Shown: positions 6,371-15,909 of the stretch, in pieces
Layout of the letters: each line of letters opens with the position of its first letter
Numbering within the stretch: position 1 is the first letter of the stretch
Assembly: GCA_026399475.1 (NCBI GenBank)
Contig: JAPLQY010000105.1
Span: 1 to 35,070, forward strand
Reading direction: 5' to 3'
Length of the DNA: 35,070 nt
From: Rhodocyclales bacterium
Lineage (GTDB): Bacteria; Pseudomonadota; Gammaproteobacteria; Burkholderiales; Rhodocyclaceae
Translations under genes and position numbers: made by a program
The notes under the pieces: generated by a model
Told to the model about the DNA's origin: nothing
Seen by the model: only the letters and a program-made list of their open reading frames with translations
The model's database searches: none

Positions 6371-7599
6371 CCCGCGACACCCCCTCCGGGCGGAAAACTG
6401 AGTCTGACGCGGAAACCGCCCCGCGGCAGATTGGCGACTTCGAGGTGGCCACCGATCTTCTGCGCCCGCTCGCGCATGATGGCCAGGCCGAAGTGATCGC
6501 GCAGTCCGGGATGCTCCTGGAAACCGGCGACGCGATTGGCAATGGCAAAAAAGCCCTGCCCGCCCTTGCCGTTGTCTTCGACCGTGGCGTTGTAATAGTC
6601 GCCGGCCGCTTCCAGCGTCAGGCTCGCCTGGGTGGCGCCGGAATGGCGGGCAACGTTGGCCAGGGCTTCCTGCAGGATGTGGAATACCTGGCTCTCCTGC
6701 TCCGGCGCCAGACGCAGGTCGGTGAGCCGGTTGTCATAGTGCAGCGAAATGCCGGTACGCTCCTGGAAGCCGCAGGCGAGGCCTTGCAGGGCATGCTCGA
6801 GGCCCATCGGGTCCATGCGGCTGCGAAACTGCACCAGCAGTTCGCGCAAATGGCCGTAGGCATCGTCCAGCGCCTGGCCGACATCGCCGGCATACTTGGC
6901 GCTGCGTTCCAATGACTGCTCGGCAATCGCGTCGTTGAGCATGGCCATGCGCATTTTCATGTAGGCCAGCGTCTGCGCCAGCGAATCGTGAATTTCGGCG
7001 GCCATCATCTGCCGTTCGCTGGTCAGCACGATGCGCAGGTTTTCGCGCTTGAGGCGGGCGTTCTCCAGCGCCATGCCGAGATGTTCGCCGATCGAGCGGA
7101 ACAGCAAGGCGACTTCCTCGGGCAACTCGAAGGCTTGCGGCAGGTACAGGTTGTAGGTGCCGAGCAGTCGCCCGGCATTCGACAGCGGCACCACCACCAT
7201 GGCCTGGCAGCCGGTCTTGAAAAAGTCGCCGCCGGTGCGCTCGTCGCATCCCTTCAGGTCGATCTCGAACAAGGGCCGGTTCAGGCCGATGGCGATGCCG
7301 CACTGGCCGCAATCGCGCGAGACGAGGCGCTCCTTTTCGACCACCGCCGGCGGCAGCCCGCGCGACGCCACCATGCGCAAATGCTGACCGTCGCTGGTCA
7401 GCACCCGCACCACGCCGGCGTCGGCCTTGGCCAGGCGAATCATGGTGCCGAGAAAACGCCCCAGCAACTCGTCGAGGTCGTCCTCGTCGGCGAGATTGCT
7501 GGAAATCTCCGACAGCACATGCAGCGCTTCCAGCGTATGGCCGCCGGATGGATCGAGATCCAGGTCGGCGTGGTGAATCGGGCTATCGATCTTGTTCAT
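6367..7599 (-). CDS. Cytoplasmic GAF-domain histidine kinase (NarX/NreB-like)
   Basis: A 410-residue sensor kinase without transmembrane segments. A GAF domain (about 40-180) precedes a HisKA_3 dimerisation domain with phospho-acceptor His204 (AEIHDSLAQTLAYMKMR) and an HATPase_c domain (about 295-405; N-box QEALANVARHSG, then VEDNGKGG and FGLAIMRERA). The GAF domain holds four cysteines: Cys97 and Cys100 (DCGQCG), Cys118 and Cys131. The spacing would allow a metal or Fe-S cluster or a redox switch, which is inference. ATG 7599 overlaps the Nudix stop as ATGA, and its own stop overlaps the regulator start the same way, so the three form one operon. A longer frame to 8040 runs through the Nudix gene and is rejected. 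Confidence 0.9.
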   Translation of the reverse strand: MNKIDSPIHHADLDLDPSGGHTLEALHVLSEISSNLADEDDLDELLGRFLGTMIRLAKADAGVVRVLTSDGQHLRMVASRGLPPAVVEKERLVSRDCGQCGIAIGLNRPLFEIDLKGCDERTGGDFFKTGCQAMVVVPLSNAGRLLGTYNLYLPQAFELPEEVALLFRSIGEHLGMALENARLKRENLRIVLTSERQMMAAEIHDSLAQTLAYMKMRMAMLNDAIAEQSLERSAKYAGDVGQALDDAYGHLRELLVQFRSRMDPMGLEHALQGLACGFQERTGISLHYDNRLTDLRLAPEQESQVFHILQEALANVARHSGATQASLTLEAAGDYYNATVEDNGKGGQGFFAIANRVAGFQEHPGLRDHFGLAIMRERAQKIGGHLEVANLPRGGFRVRLSFPPGGGVAG

Positions 7600-8159
7600 T
7601 CGGGAGCAGGCCAGGCGCCGGATTCGATCTTGTCTGCCCACATCAGGGCGGCGATGGTCTTGCCATCCGTGATTTCGCCGTCGCGCACTGCCAGAATCGC
7701 ATCGGCGACAGTCATTTCGATCACGTCGAGGAACTCGCCATGATCGCGCTGGTGGCCGACGTAAATCAGACCGTGGGCCCGGAAGATCTCGATGCGTTCG
7801 TCCGAATAGCCGATGCATGGATGCATGGTGGCCAGATGCCGCCAGGACTTCGCCTGGTGGCCGGTTTCCTCGCGCAGTTCGCGCTTCGCGGTGTCCAGCG
7901 GATGCTCGCCGGGATCGATCTTGCCGGCAGGAAGTTCGACGAATATGCGCTGCAGCGGGTAGCGGAACTGGCGCTCGAACAGCAGCTTGCCGTTGTCCAG
8001 CGCAGCCAGCACCACGACGGCCCCGGGATGGGCAATCCACTCGCGGACGGTCTCATGACCGTTGGGCAGGCGCACCGTATCGCGGCGCACATGCAGCAGC
8101 TTGCCGTCATAGACCGGTTCGCTGCTTACGGTATGTTCAATCAGGTCGGAATCGTCCAT
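7596..8159 (-). CDS. nudF: Nudix hydrolase, ADP-ribose pyrophosphatase type
   Basis: A 187-residue protein with a perfect Nudix box at 79-101 (G79, E85, R93-E94, E97-E98, G100). The N-terminal VYDGKLLHVRRDTVRLPNG and the PAGKIDPGE stretch match ADP-ribose pyrophosphatases, which split ADP-ribose into AMP and ribose 5-phosphate in a Mg-dependent reaction. It is cytoplasmic. It is the first gene of an operon with the histidine kinase and response regulator, joined by an ATGA overlap; why a nucleotide-sugar hydrolase is coupled to a two-component system is not clear. The exact substrate is not settled by sequence. Confidence 0.9.
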   Translation of the reverse strand: MDDSDLIEHTVSSEPVYDGKLLHVRRDTVRLPNGHETVREWIAHPGAVVVLAALDNGKLLFERQFRYPLQRIFVELPAGKIDPGEHPLDTAKRELREETGHQAKSWRHLATMHPCIGYSDERIEIFRAHGLIYVGHQRDHGEFLDVIEMTVADAILAVRDGEITDGKTIAALMWADKIESGAWPAPE

Positions 8160-8252
8160 CTCGTCATCATGGGAATAGTCGATACTTCTGCTGCCATCGC
8201 AGCGCGCTATCTTATATCAGGCAGGTGCCGGAACCGTGCCGCCGGAGGAATC

Positions 8253-8287
8253 AAAAAAGCCGTCATGCGGGTTGCGCATGACGGCTT
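8253..8287 (-). terminator. Intrinsic terminator of the nuo operon
   Basis: A 13-base perfect inverted repeat, AAGCCGTCATGCG (8257-8269) and its complement (8275-8287), with a five-base loop. On the minus strand it is followed by six T (8258-8253). It lies 38 bases past the nuoN stop. Confidence 0.9.
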
Positions 8288-8324
8288 CTTCTTTTCGCTT
8301 TGGCTGCGCCGCGCGGCGCAGTGA

Positions 8325-9806
8325 CTAGAGCGAGCGCATCAGGGTCGTGGTGCAGACCATCATCACCGCATCGGGGAACAGTCCGAAGCCGGCGACCGCA
8401 AGTCCGTTGAGCGACAACAGCACGCGCAGATCGAGGCCGGCCGTGATCGGCGCGGAATCGACCGGAGCGTCAAAGTACATCAGCTTGACCACGCGCAGGT
8501 AGTAGAAGGCGCCGACCAGGGAGAACATCACCGCGATCACGGCAACCGCCGTGTAGCCAGCCTTGATGGCGGCCAGCAGTACCGCAAACTTGGCAAAGAA
8601 ACCGATGAAGAACGGAATGCCGGCCATGGAAAACATGATGATCAGCATCATCGCCGCAAACCACGGACTGCGCTTGTTGAGCCCCTTGAAGTCTTCGAGG
8701 TTTTCCGCCTCGTAGCCGGCGCGCGACAGCAGCAGCACCATGCCGAAAGCGCCGAGCGACATCAGTACGTAGGCGACGGTGTAGTACAGCGCCGAACTGT
8801 AGGCATTGATCGCGGTGAAGGGATCGACCTGGCCGCCGACCACGCCCGACATCAGGCCGAGCACCATGTAGCCCATGTGCGAAATCGCCGAATACGCCAG
8901 CATGCGCTTGATGTTGGTCTGCGCGATGGCCGCCAGGTTGCCCAGACCGATGGACAGCACGGCCATGATCAGCAGCATCTTCTGCCAGTCGGGCGCCAGT
9001 CCGAACAGCCCGTACACCAGCAGGCGCAAGGCCATGGCGAAGGCGGCGAATTTCGGCGCAGAGCCGATGAACATGGTCACGGCCGTTGGCGCACCGTGAT
9101 AGACATCGGGAATCCACATGTGGAAAGGCACCAGGCCGAGCTTGAAGGCGATGCCTGCGACGAGGAAAACCAGGCCGAACACCAGCACCGACTTTTCCGC
9201 CTGGCCGTGATACAGCGCCTGCGCCACACCGCCGATTTCAAGGGTGCCGGTGGCGCCATAGATCATCGACATGCCATAGAGCAGCAGGCCCGAAGCCAGT
9301 GCGCCGAGCACGAAATACTTCATCGCCGCTTCGGTGCCGCGCCGCGAATCGCGATCGATCGCCACCAGGCCGTAGAGCGAGAGCGACATCAGTTCGAGAC
9401 CGAGGTACAGGGTCAGGAAATTCGCCGCCGAAATCATCACCATCATGCCCAGCGTGGCGTAGAGCACCAGCAGGTAGAACTCGCCCTTGTCGAGGCGGCG
9501 GTCGGCCATGTACTGCCGGCTGTAGACCAGCATCATGATTACCGCGAGGTAGGTCATGAGCTTGAGGAAGTCCGCCAGGAGGTCATCGACGAACATGTTG
9601 CCGAAGGTCAGCGTCGTCTGCCCGTCGGAGGTGACCAGCGTGATCGCGGCGCAGCCGAGCAGCGTGACCACGGTCAGCATGGCTGCCATCCAGCGGTGGG
9701 TGGCGCCGAAGATCAGGTCGACAAACAGCACCAGGAAGGACATCAGCAGGAGAAAAATCTCCGGCGCCGCCGGGTACAGGTCGGGCATCACGAAATTATT
9801 CAGCAT
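8325..9806 (-). CDS. nuoN: NADH-quinone oxidoreductase subunit N
   Basis: A 493-residue antiporter-like membrane subunit of complex I, with about 14 predicted helices and length normal for the family. Helix 5 carries the key Glu ([14 protein letters not shown]) and the broken helix 7 region has Lys in [21 protein letters not shown]; these residues belong to the proton channel. It sits in the inner membrane next to NuoM and the NuoA/J/K group. It is the last gene of the nuo operon, 39 bases after nuoM, and is followed by the terminator at 8253-8287. Intact. Confidence 0.97.
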   Translation of the reverse strand: MLNNFVMPDLYPAAPEIFLLLMSFLVLFVDLIFGATHRWMAAMLTVVTLLGCAAITLVTSDGQTTLTFGNMFVDDLLADFLKLMTYLAVIMMLVYSRQYMADRRLDKGEFYLLVLYATLGMMVMISAANFLTLYLGLELMSLSLYGLVAIDRDSRRGTEAAMKYFVLGALASGLLLYGMSMIYGATGTLEIGGVAQALYHGQAEKSVLVFGLVFLVAGIAFKLGLVPFHMWIPDVYHGAPTAVTMFIGSAPKFAAFAMALRLLVYGLFGLAPDWQKMLLIMAVLSIGLGNLAAIAQTNIKRMLAYSAISHMGYMVLGLMSGVVGGQVDPFTAINAYSSALYYTVAYVLMSLGAFGMVLLLSRAGYEAENLEDFKGLNKRSPWFAAMMLIIMFSMAGIPFFIGFFAKFAVLLAAIKAGYTAVAVIAVMFSLVGAFYYLRVVKLMYFDAPVDSAPITAGLDLRVLLSLNGLAVAGFGLFPDAVMMVCTTTLMRSL

Positions 9807-9845
9807 CGCTTCTCTCGTGTCTCTCGTATCGTGTGCCGCTCATCA

Positions 9846-11321
9846 TTACAGTTTGCTCATCGCAACATGCTTGAGCAGGTTATCCACCGAAGCGTGCATC
9901 ACTTCGGTGAACGGGAAGGGGTATACGCCCATGGCCAGAACGCAGGCCGCCAGCAGACCGAGCACCAGAAACTCACGACCGCCGATGTCTTTCAGCTCGG
10001 CGACGTGGGCGTTGCCGACATCGCCGAACACCACGCGCTTGACCATCCAGAGGGTGTAGGCTGCACCGAGAATCAACGTAGTCGCAGCGGCGAAGCCGAC
10101 CCAGAAATTGAACTTGATGGCGCCCAGGATCACCATGAACTCGCCGACGAAACCCGAGGTTGCCGGCAATCCGGAATTGGCCATGGCGAAGAAGACGAAC
10201 AGGGCGGCGAACTTCGGCATGGTATTCACCACGCCGCCGTAATCCGCTATCTGGCGCGAGTGCATGCGGTCGTACATGACGCCGACGCAAAGGAACATTG
10301 CCGCGGAAACGAAGCCGTGCGAGATCATCTGCACCAGTGCGCCCTCGACGCCGATCTGGTTGAAGATGAAGAAGCCCAGCGTGACGAAACCCATGTGCGA
10401 GATCGACGAGTAGGCGATCAGCTTCTTCATGTCGGTCTGCACCAGGGCCACGAAGCCGATGTAGATGACGGCGATCAGGGACAGCGCGATGATGAAGGGC
10501 GCCATGTGGTGGCTGGCATCGGGCACGATGGGCAGGGAGAACCGCACGAAACCGTAGGCGCCGAGTTTCAGGGCGATCGCGGCAAGCACCACCGAGCCGC
10601 CGGTGGGGGCCTCGACGTGGGCGTCCGGCAACCAGGTATGTACCGGCCACATCGGCACCTTGACGGCGAATGAAACAAGGAAAGCGATGAAGATCAGGAT
10701 CTGCGGCGCCATGCCGATGCGCAACTGGTGCCAGTCGAGGATGTTGAAGCTGCCGCCCGATTCGAGGAACAGCCAGATCAGGGCAACCAGCATCAGCAGC
10801 GAGCCGAGCAGCGTGTAGAGGAAGAACTTGAAGGCCGCATAGACACGGTTGGGTCCGCCCCAGGCGCCGATGATGATGTACATCGGGATCAGCGAGGCCT
10901 CGAAGAAGACATAGAACAGCACGCCGTCGAGCGCGCAGAAGATGCCGTTCATGAGGCCGGACATGACGAGGAAGGCCCCCATGTACTGGCCCTGCTTCTC
11001 TTCGATCACCTCCCAGCCGGCCAGTACCACCAGCACGGTGATCAGGCTGTTGAGCAGGATGAAGGGCATCGAGATGCCGTCAACCCCGAGCAGGTACTGC
11101 ACATTGAAGCGCGTGATCCAGGGCGATTGCTCGACGAACTGCATACTGCTCTGCGTTGGGTCGAAGCCGGTATAGAGCGGCAAGGTGACCAGGAAGCCGG
11201 CGACCGCAACCGCCAGCGCCAGCCAGCGCACCAGCGCGCGGCGCTCGGAGCCAAGCGCAAACACCAGCAGGGCGCCGACGATCGGTACCCAGATGGCGAG
11301 GCTAAGAAGTTGCGAGTTCAT
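9846..11321 (-). CDS. nuoM: NADH-quinone oxidoreductase subunit M
   Basis: A 491-residue antiporter-like subunit of the membrane arm. The conserved Glu of helix 5 is in FYVFFEASLIPMYIIIG and the channel Lys/His segment is VKVPMWPVHTWLPDAHVEAP, with a second lysine in AAIALKLGAYGF. It pumps one of the protons moved per NADH oxidised. Full length with no frameshift. It lies between nuoL (24 bases) and nuoN (39 bases) in the operon. Confidence 0.97.
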   Translation of the reverse strand: MNSQLLSLAIWVPIVGALLVFALGSERRALVRWLALAVAVAGFLVTLPLYTGFDPTQSSMQFVEQSPWITRFNVQYLLGVDGISMPFILLNSLITVLVVLAGWEVIEEKQGQYMGAFLVMSGLMNGIFCALDGVLFYVFFEASLIPMYIIIGAWGGPNRVYAAFKFFLYTLLGSLLMLVALIWLFLESGGSFNILDWHQLRIGMAPQILIFIAFLVSFAVKVPMWPVHTWLPDAHVEAPTGGSVVLAAIALKLGAYGFVRFSLPIVPDASHHMAPFIIALSLIAVIYIGFVALVQTDMKKLIAYSSISHMGFVTLGFFIFNQIGVEGALVQMISHGFVSAAMFLCVGVMYDRMHSRQIADYGGVVNTMPKFAALFVFFAMANSGLPATSGFVGEFMVILGAIKFNFWVGFAAATTLILGAAYTLWMVKRVVFGDVGNAHVAELKDIGGREFLVLGLLAACVLAMGVYPFPFTEVMHASVDNLLKHVAMSKL

Positions 11322-11348
11322 ATTGTTTTCTTTTCAGACAACCGGGCA

Positions 11349-13367
11349 TCAGATGAGGCCTCTCTGCCCCAACCACCACATCAGGGACAGCAGACCGAGG
11401 ACTCCAAAGACCATTCCGAACGCATACTGGTAGATATAGCCGGTCTGGATCAGGCGCACCACCCCGGAGATCCAGCCGACGGCACCGGCCGAACCATTCA
11501 CCATCACGCCGTCGATCAGCATCTGGTCGCCGCCCTTCCACAGGCCGCGGCCAATCAGGCGCGCACCACCGGCAAAGAACCAGTCGTTGAACCTGTCGAA
11601 GCCGTATTTCTCTTCGAGGATCGTCGCCAGCACGCCGGACTTCTTCTTGATCACCGCCGGCAGGTCGGGGCGCACGATGTAGAGGAACCACGCCGTCGCC
11701 GCACCTGAGGCCGCCAGCCAGAAAGGCAGCGTGGTCACACCGTGCATCATCATGCCCAGCACGCCATGGAATTCTTCTGCCATCACCTCGAGGCCCTTGT
11801 GAGCCTCGGCGATGTAGATCGCGCCACCGAACCATTTGCCGTAGAGAATCGTGCCGATCAGCCAGCCGGAGGCGATCGCCGGAATCGACAGCAGGATCAG
11901 AGGCACGGTAACCACCTTGGGTGTTTCGTGCGGTTCGACGGGGCCATGATGGCCGTGGTCGCCATGGTCATCTGCGTGCGCGCCGTGGCCGTGAGCGTCG
12001 TGCGCGGGCTCGCGGAAGCGCTCCTTGCCGTGGAAAGTGAAGAAGATCAGGCGGAACGAGTACAGGCCGCCGACGAAGACCGCGGCAAGCGCGCAGAAAT
12101 AGGCGAAGCCGGCGCCCGGCACCTGGGCCAGATGCACGGCCTCGATGATCGAATCCTTGGAGAAGAAGCCGGCAAAGGGCGGCAGGCCGGCGTTGGCGAT
12201 GGCAGCAATGAACATGGTGGCGTAGGTGATCGGCATGTACTTCCTCAGGCCGCCCATGCGCCGCATGTCCTGTTCGTGGTGCATGGCGATGATCACCGAG
12301 CCGGCGCCGAGGAACAGCACCGCCTTGAAGAATGCGTGCGTCATCAGGTGGAAGATCGCCACCGAATAGGCCGAGGCACCGAGCGCCATGGTCATGTAGC
12401 CGAGCTGCGACAGGGTCGAGTAGGCAACGACGCGCTTGATGTCGGTCTGCACGATGGCGATCAGCGCCATGAACAGCGTGGTGATGGCGCCGATGACGAT
12501 GACGAAGGACAGGGCCGTGTCGGACAGTTCGAACAGCGGCGACATGCGCGACACCATGAAGATGCCGGCCGTGACCATGGTCGCGGCATGGATCAGCGCA
12601 GAGATCGGGGTCGGGCCTTCCATCGAATCCGGCAGCCAGACATGCAGCGGGAACTGCGCCGACTTGCCCATGGCGCCGATGAACAGACAGATGCAGATGG
12701 CGGTGATCAGGGGCCAGCCGGTAACGGCTTCGGTGAGCGTCGCCAGTTCCTTGCCCTTGGCGAATACCGTGGCGTAATCGAGGCTGCCGGCGTAGGCGGC
12801 GATCAGGCCGATGCCGAGCAGGAAGCCGAAGTCGCCGACGCGGTTGACCAGGAAGGCCTTGAGGTTGGCGTAGATCGCCGTCGGCCGCGTATACCAGAAA
12901 CCGATCAGCAGGTAGGAGACCAGGCCCACCGCTTCCCAGCCGAAGAACAGCTGGACGAAATTGTTCGACATCACCAGCATCAGCATCGAGAAGGTGAACA
13001 GCGAGATGTAGCTGAAGAAGCGCTGGTAGCCGGGATCGTCCGCCATGTAACCGATGGTGTAGACATGCACCATCAGCGAGACGAAGTTGACCACCAGCAT
13101 CATCATCACCGTCAGCGGATCGATCAGGAAGCCGACTTCAAGCTTGAGGCCGCCGGATTCCATCCAGGTATAAACGGTGCCGTTGAACAGGTGGCCGGCC
13201 TGCACGTCCTGGTAGATCATTACCGACAGCGCGAAGGAAATCGCGACGCCGAGAATGGTGACCAGGTGCGAACCGGTACGGCCGAGAATCTTGCCGAAGA
13301 AGCCGGCCAGGATGGCACCGGCCAGCGGAGCCAGGGGAACCAGCAGATAGAGAGTCTTCATGCCCAT
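11349..13367 (-). CDS. nuoL: NADH-quinone oxidoreductase subunit L
   Basis: A 672-residue distal antiporter-like subunit, including the long C-terminal amphipathic helix that runs along the membrane arm. Channel residues: Glu in FFGWEAVGLVSYLLIGFW and Lys in MGKSAQFPLHVWLPDSMEGPTPISALIHA. Between about residues 470 and 505 is a His-rich loop (repeated HGH, HGDH and GHH units), seen in various proteobacterial NuoL proteins and not catalytic. ATG 13367 is used; an in-frame ATG two codons later is equally near to GGGACC. It lies seven bases after nuoK. Confidence 0.97.
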   Translation of the reverse strand: MGMKTLYLLVPLAPLAGAILAGFFGKILGRTGSHLVTILGVAISFALSVMIYQDVQAGHLFNGTVYTWMESGGLKLEVGFLIDPLTVMMMLVVNFVSLMVHVYTIGYMADDPGYQRFFSYISLFTFSMLMLVMSNNFVQLFFGWEAVGLVSYLLIGFWYTRPTAIYANLKAFLVNRVGDFGFLLGIGLIAAYAGSLDYATVFAKGKELATLTEAVTGWPLITAICICLFIGAMGKSAQFPLHVWLPDSMEGPTPISALIHAATMVTAGIFMVSRMSPLFELSDTALSFVIVIGAITTLFMALIAIVQTDIKRVVAYSTLSQLGYMTMALGASAYSVAIFHLMTHAFFKAVLFLGAGSVIIAMHHEQDMRRMGGLRKYMPITYATMFIAAIANAGLPPFAGFFSKDSIIEAVHLAQVPGAGFAYFCALAAVFVGGLYSFRLIFFTFHGKERFREPAHDAHGHGAHADDHGDHGHHGPVEPHETPKVVTVPLILLSIPAIASGWLIGTILYGKWFGGAIYIAEAHKGLEVMAEEFHGVLGMMMHGVTTLPFWLAASGAATAWFLYIVRPDLPAVIKKKSGVLATILEEKYGFDRFNDWFFAGGARLIGRGLWKGGDQMLIDGVMVNGSAGAVGWISGVVRLIQTGYIYQYAFGMVFGVLGLLSLMWWLGQRGLI

Positions 13368-13374
13368 GGTCCCG

Positions 13375-13680
13375 TTAGCCCTTCAGACTGTCGAGGTCTT
13401 CGACATCGATCGAGGACAGGTTGCGGAACAGCACCACCAGAATCGCGAGGCCGATGCCGGATTCGGCGGCAGCAACGACCAGGATGAAAAAGACGAAGAG
13501 CTGGCCGGAGAGGTCATTGAGGTAGTGCGAGAAGGCGACGAAATTGAGATTCACTGCCAGCAGCATCAGTTCGATGGCCATCAGCAGCACGATCAGGTTC
13601 TTGCGGTTGAGGAAGATGCCGACCATGCCGATGGCGAACAGGATGGCCGCCAGGATCAGGTAGTGTGAAAGCGAGACCAT
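13375..13680 (-). CDS. nuoK: NADH-quinone oxidoreductase subunit K
   Basis: A 101-residue, three-helix membrane subunit, standard length. The buried glutamates of the proton path are present in [14 protein letters not shown] (helix 2) and [11 protein letters not shown] (helix 3). It belongs to the Q-side proton relay with NuoA, NuoH and NuoJ. Three bases separate it from nuoJ upstream. Confidence 0.97.
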   Translation of the reverse strand: MVSLSHYLILAAILFAIGMVGIFLNRKNLIVLLMAIELMLLAVNLNFVAFSHYLNDLSGQLFVFFILVVAAAESGIGLAILVVLFRNLSSIDVEDLDSLKG

Positions 13681-13683
13681 GCC

Positions 13684-14313
13684 TTATTCCCCTTCCCTGG
13701 TCGTCGGAACGGAAAGCTCGACTTCAGGCGCCATCTTGACCAGCCGCATGCGGTCCTTGCTCTTGACCGCAATCTGGTCAGCCGCGTGCATGGCCTTGTT
13801 GTCCTTGCGACCACGCAGCGTCAGCATGACGGCAGCAATAATGGCGACCAGCAGGATGACCGAAGCGATTTCGAAGGGATAGGCGTAGTCGGTATAGAGC
13901 AGGCGAGCCAGCTCCTTGGTGTTGCTGTAGTTCGCCGGCAGGTTTTGCGGCGGCAGGCTGGCCAGGCCGAAGTAGCGACCGGAGAGCACCGCCGCCATTT
14001 CGCCAACCATCAGCAGGCCGACCAGCGCACCCAGCGGCAGGTTGTGCCAGAAGCCCCGGCGCACACGTTCGATATTGATGTCGAGCATCATCACTACGAA
14101 GAGGAACAGCACCATCACTGCGCCGACATAGACCATGATCAGCGCGAGGGCGAGGAACTCGGCTTGCAGCAGCATCCACAGCGCCGCGACATTGAAGAAG
14201 GCCAGCACGAGGAACAGCACGGCATGCACCGGATTGCGCGCCGTGATCACGCGCAGGGCGGCGAAAACGGTCACTGCCGAGAATACGTAGAAGAGAATGG
14301 TCTTGAATTCCAT
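13684..14313 (-). CDS. nuoJ: NADH-quinone oxidoreductase subunit J
   Basis: A 209-residue, five-helix membrane subunit. Helix 3 (LALALIMVYVGAVMVLFLFVVMML) contains the conserved YVGAVMVLFLFV motif, where a pi-bulge and rotation are thought to gate proton transfer. A polar C-terminal tail of about 45 residues follows the last helix. Intact and in the standard operon position between nuoI and nuoK. Confidence 0.97.
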   Translation of the reverse strand: MEFKTILFYVFSAVTVFAALRVITARNPVHAVLFLVLAFFNVAALWMLLQAEFLALALIMVYVGAVMVLFLFVVMMLDINIERVRRGFWHNLPLGALVGLLMVGEMAAVLSGRYFGLASLPPQNLPANYSNTKELARLLYTDYAYPFEIASVILLVAIIAAVMLTLRGRKDNKAMHAADQIAVKSKDRMRLVKMAPEVELSVPTTREGE

Positions 14314-14331
14314 GGCGGGATTAGCGTGGCA

Positions 14332-14817
14332 TTAGCGGTAAGGCGCATCCTGCGCACGATCGGCGGCGATCTGCGCTTCGTTGCGCTCGCCCACGGCCAG
14401 CAGCATCTGCTTGGTGTAGTAGAGATCGCCGCGCGTTTCGCCGTGGTATTCGAAGATGCGGGTCTGCACGATGGCGTCGACCGGGCAGGCTTCTTCGCAG
14501 AAACCGCAGAAAATGCATTTGGTCAGGTCGATGTCGTAGCGTGTGGTGCGCCGGCTTCCATCATCCCGTTCTGCCGACTCGATGGTAATCGCCAGCGCCG
14601 GGCAAACCGCCTCGCACAGTTTGCAGGCAATGCAGCGTTCCTCGCCGTTCGGATAGCGGCGCAGGGCATGCAGACCGCGGAAGCGGTTGCCTTGCGGCGT
14701 CTTCTCTTCCGGATACTGGACGGTGATCTTGCGCGCAAACATGTAGCGGCCGGTGACCGCCATGCCCTTGAACAGTTCCTTGAGGAACAGGCTACCGATG
14801 AAATCTCTTGCACCCAT
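14332..14817 (-). CDS. nuoI: NADH-quinone oxidoreductase subunit I (2 x 4Fe-4S)
   Basis: A 161-residue peripheral-arm subunit binding clusters N6a and N6b. The two ferredoxin motifs are [12 protein letters not shown] and [12 protein letters not shown], with partner cysteines supplied crosswise. The N-terminal amphipathic stretch ([18 protein letters not shown]) sits on the membrane beside NuoH. It passes electrons from NuoG to NuoB. It lies 18 bases after nuoH. Confidence 0.97.
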   Translation of the reverse strand: MGARDFIGSLFLKELFKGMAVTGRYMFARKITVQYPEEKTPQGNRFRGLHALRRYPNGEERCIACKLCEAVCPALAITIESAERDDGSRRTTRYDIDLTKCIFCGFCEEACPVDAIVQTRIFEYHGETRGDLYYTKQMLLAVGERNEAQIAADRAQDAPYR

Positions 14818-14835
14818 GGTGATCTCTCCCGGCCC

Positions 14836-15909
14836 CTATTTCCAGATGGTCAGCGGCGACATCATCCAGACGCCCACGACGAGAATCCAGACCAGCGTCA
14901 GCGGCACAAACACTTTCCAGCCCAGGCGCATGATCTGGTCATAGCGATAGCGCGGGAAAGTGGCTCGAATCCAGAGGAAGAAGAACAGGATCGCGGCCAT
15001 TTTCGCGGCCATCCAGTGGAAGCCATCGGGCAGGAAACCGACCGGGGACAACCAGCCGCCGAGGAAGAAGATCGAGGTCATCGCCGCGATCAGGATCATG
15101 TTGGCGTATTCGGCGAGGAAGAACATCGCGAATGCCATGCCCGAGTATTCGACCATGTGACCGGCGACGATTTCCGATTCGCCTTCGACGACGTCGAACG
15201 GCGCGCGGTTGGTTTCTGCGACGCCCGAAATCAGGTAGACCGCGAACATCGGCAGCAGCGGCAGCCAGTTCCAGGAAAGGAAGCCAACGCCCATGCCGGC
15301 AAACAGGCCTTTGTTCTGGATGCTGACAATCTCTGTCAGATTGAGGCTGCTCGACACCATCAGCACGGTGATCAGGCCCAGGCCCATCGAGATCTCGTAG
15401 GAAATCATCTGCGCCGAGGCGCGCATGGCGCCGAAGAATGGGTATTTGGAATTTGACGCCCAGCCGGCGATGATGATGCCGTAGACACCGACCGAACTGA
15501 TGGCCAGCAGATACAGCACACCCGCATCGACGTTGGCCAGCACCCAGCCCGGAGAGAAGGGAATCACGGCCCAGGCGGCGAGCGCCGGCGCGATGGCCAT
15601 GATCGGACCGAGCACGAAAAGTTTTTTGTCTGCGGCGGTCGGAAACAGGACTTCCTTCAGGAACAGTTTCAGACCGTCGGCGATCGGTTGCAACAAGCCC
15701 CACGGACCGACCCGGTTGGGGCCGATGCGAACCTGCATCCAGCCGATGACCTTGCGCTCCCAGAAAGTCAGGTAGGCGACCGACAGCAGCAGGGGAGCGA
15801 GAATCAGGACGATCTTGAGCAGAGTCCAGATCAGCGGCCACACGGGCTTGACGGAAGACCACAAGGGGCCCAGCAGGCTTTCGACGAAGGGCAGAACGGT
15901 GGCTTCCAT
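14836..15909 (-). CDS. nuoH: NADH-quinone oxidoreductase subunit H
   Basis: A 357-residue membrane subunit forming the quinone chamber with NuoB and NuoD. Signatures: [33 protein letters not shown], and [27 protein letters not shown] on the loop facing the quinone site. Eight helices are predicted. The start at ATG 15909 overlaps the nuoG stop (ATGA) and is preferred to an in-frame upstream ATG at 15939 within nuoG. Confidence 0.97.
   Translation of the reverse strand: MEATVLPFVESLLGPLWSSVKPVWPLIWTLLKIVLILAPLLLSVAYLTFWERKVIGWMQVRIGPNRVGPWGLLQPIADGLKLFLKEVLFPTAADKKLFVLGPIMAIAPALAAWAVIPFSPGWVLANVDAGVLYLLAISSVGVYGIIIAGWASNSKYPFFGAMRASAQMISYEISMGLGLITVLMVSSSLNLTEIVSIQNKGLFAGMGVGFLSWNWLPLLPMFAVYLISGVAETNRAPFDVVEGESEIVAGHMVEYSGMAFAMFFLAEYANMILIAAMTSIFFLGGWLSPVGFLPDGFHWMAAKMAAILFFFLWIRATFPRYRYDQIMRLGWKVFVPLTLVWILVVGVWMMSPLTIWK

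Noticed and set aside
8877..10673. A 598-codon plus-strand ORF opposite nuoN and nuoM
   Set aside because: It is the mirror of highly conserved nuo genes in GC-rich DNA, His/Gln/Arg-rich and without a recognisable domain. Similar mirror ORFs at 11742-13487, 13786-15456 and 15966-18014 were rejected for the same reason.
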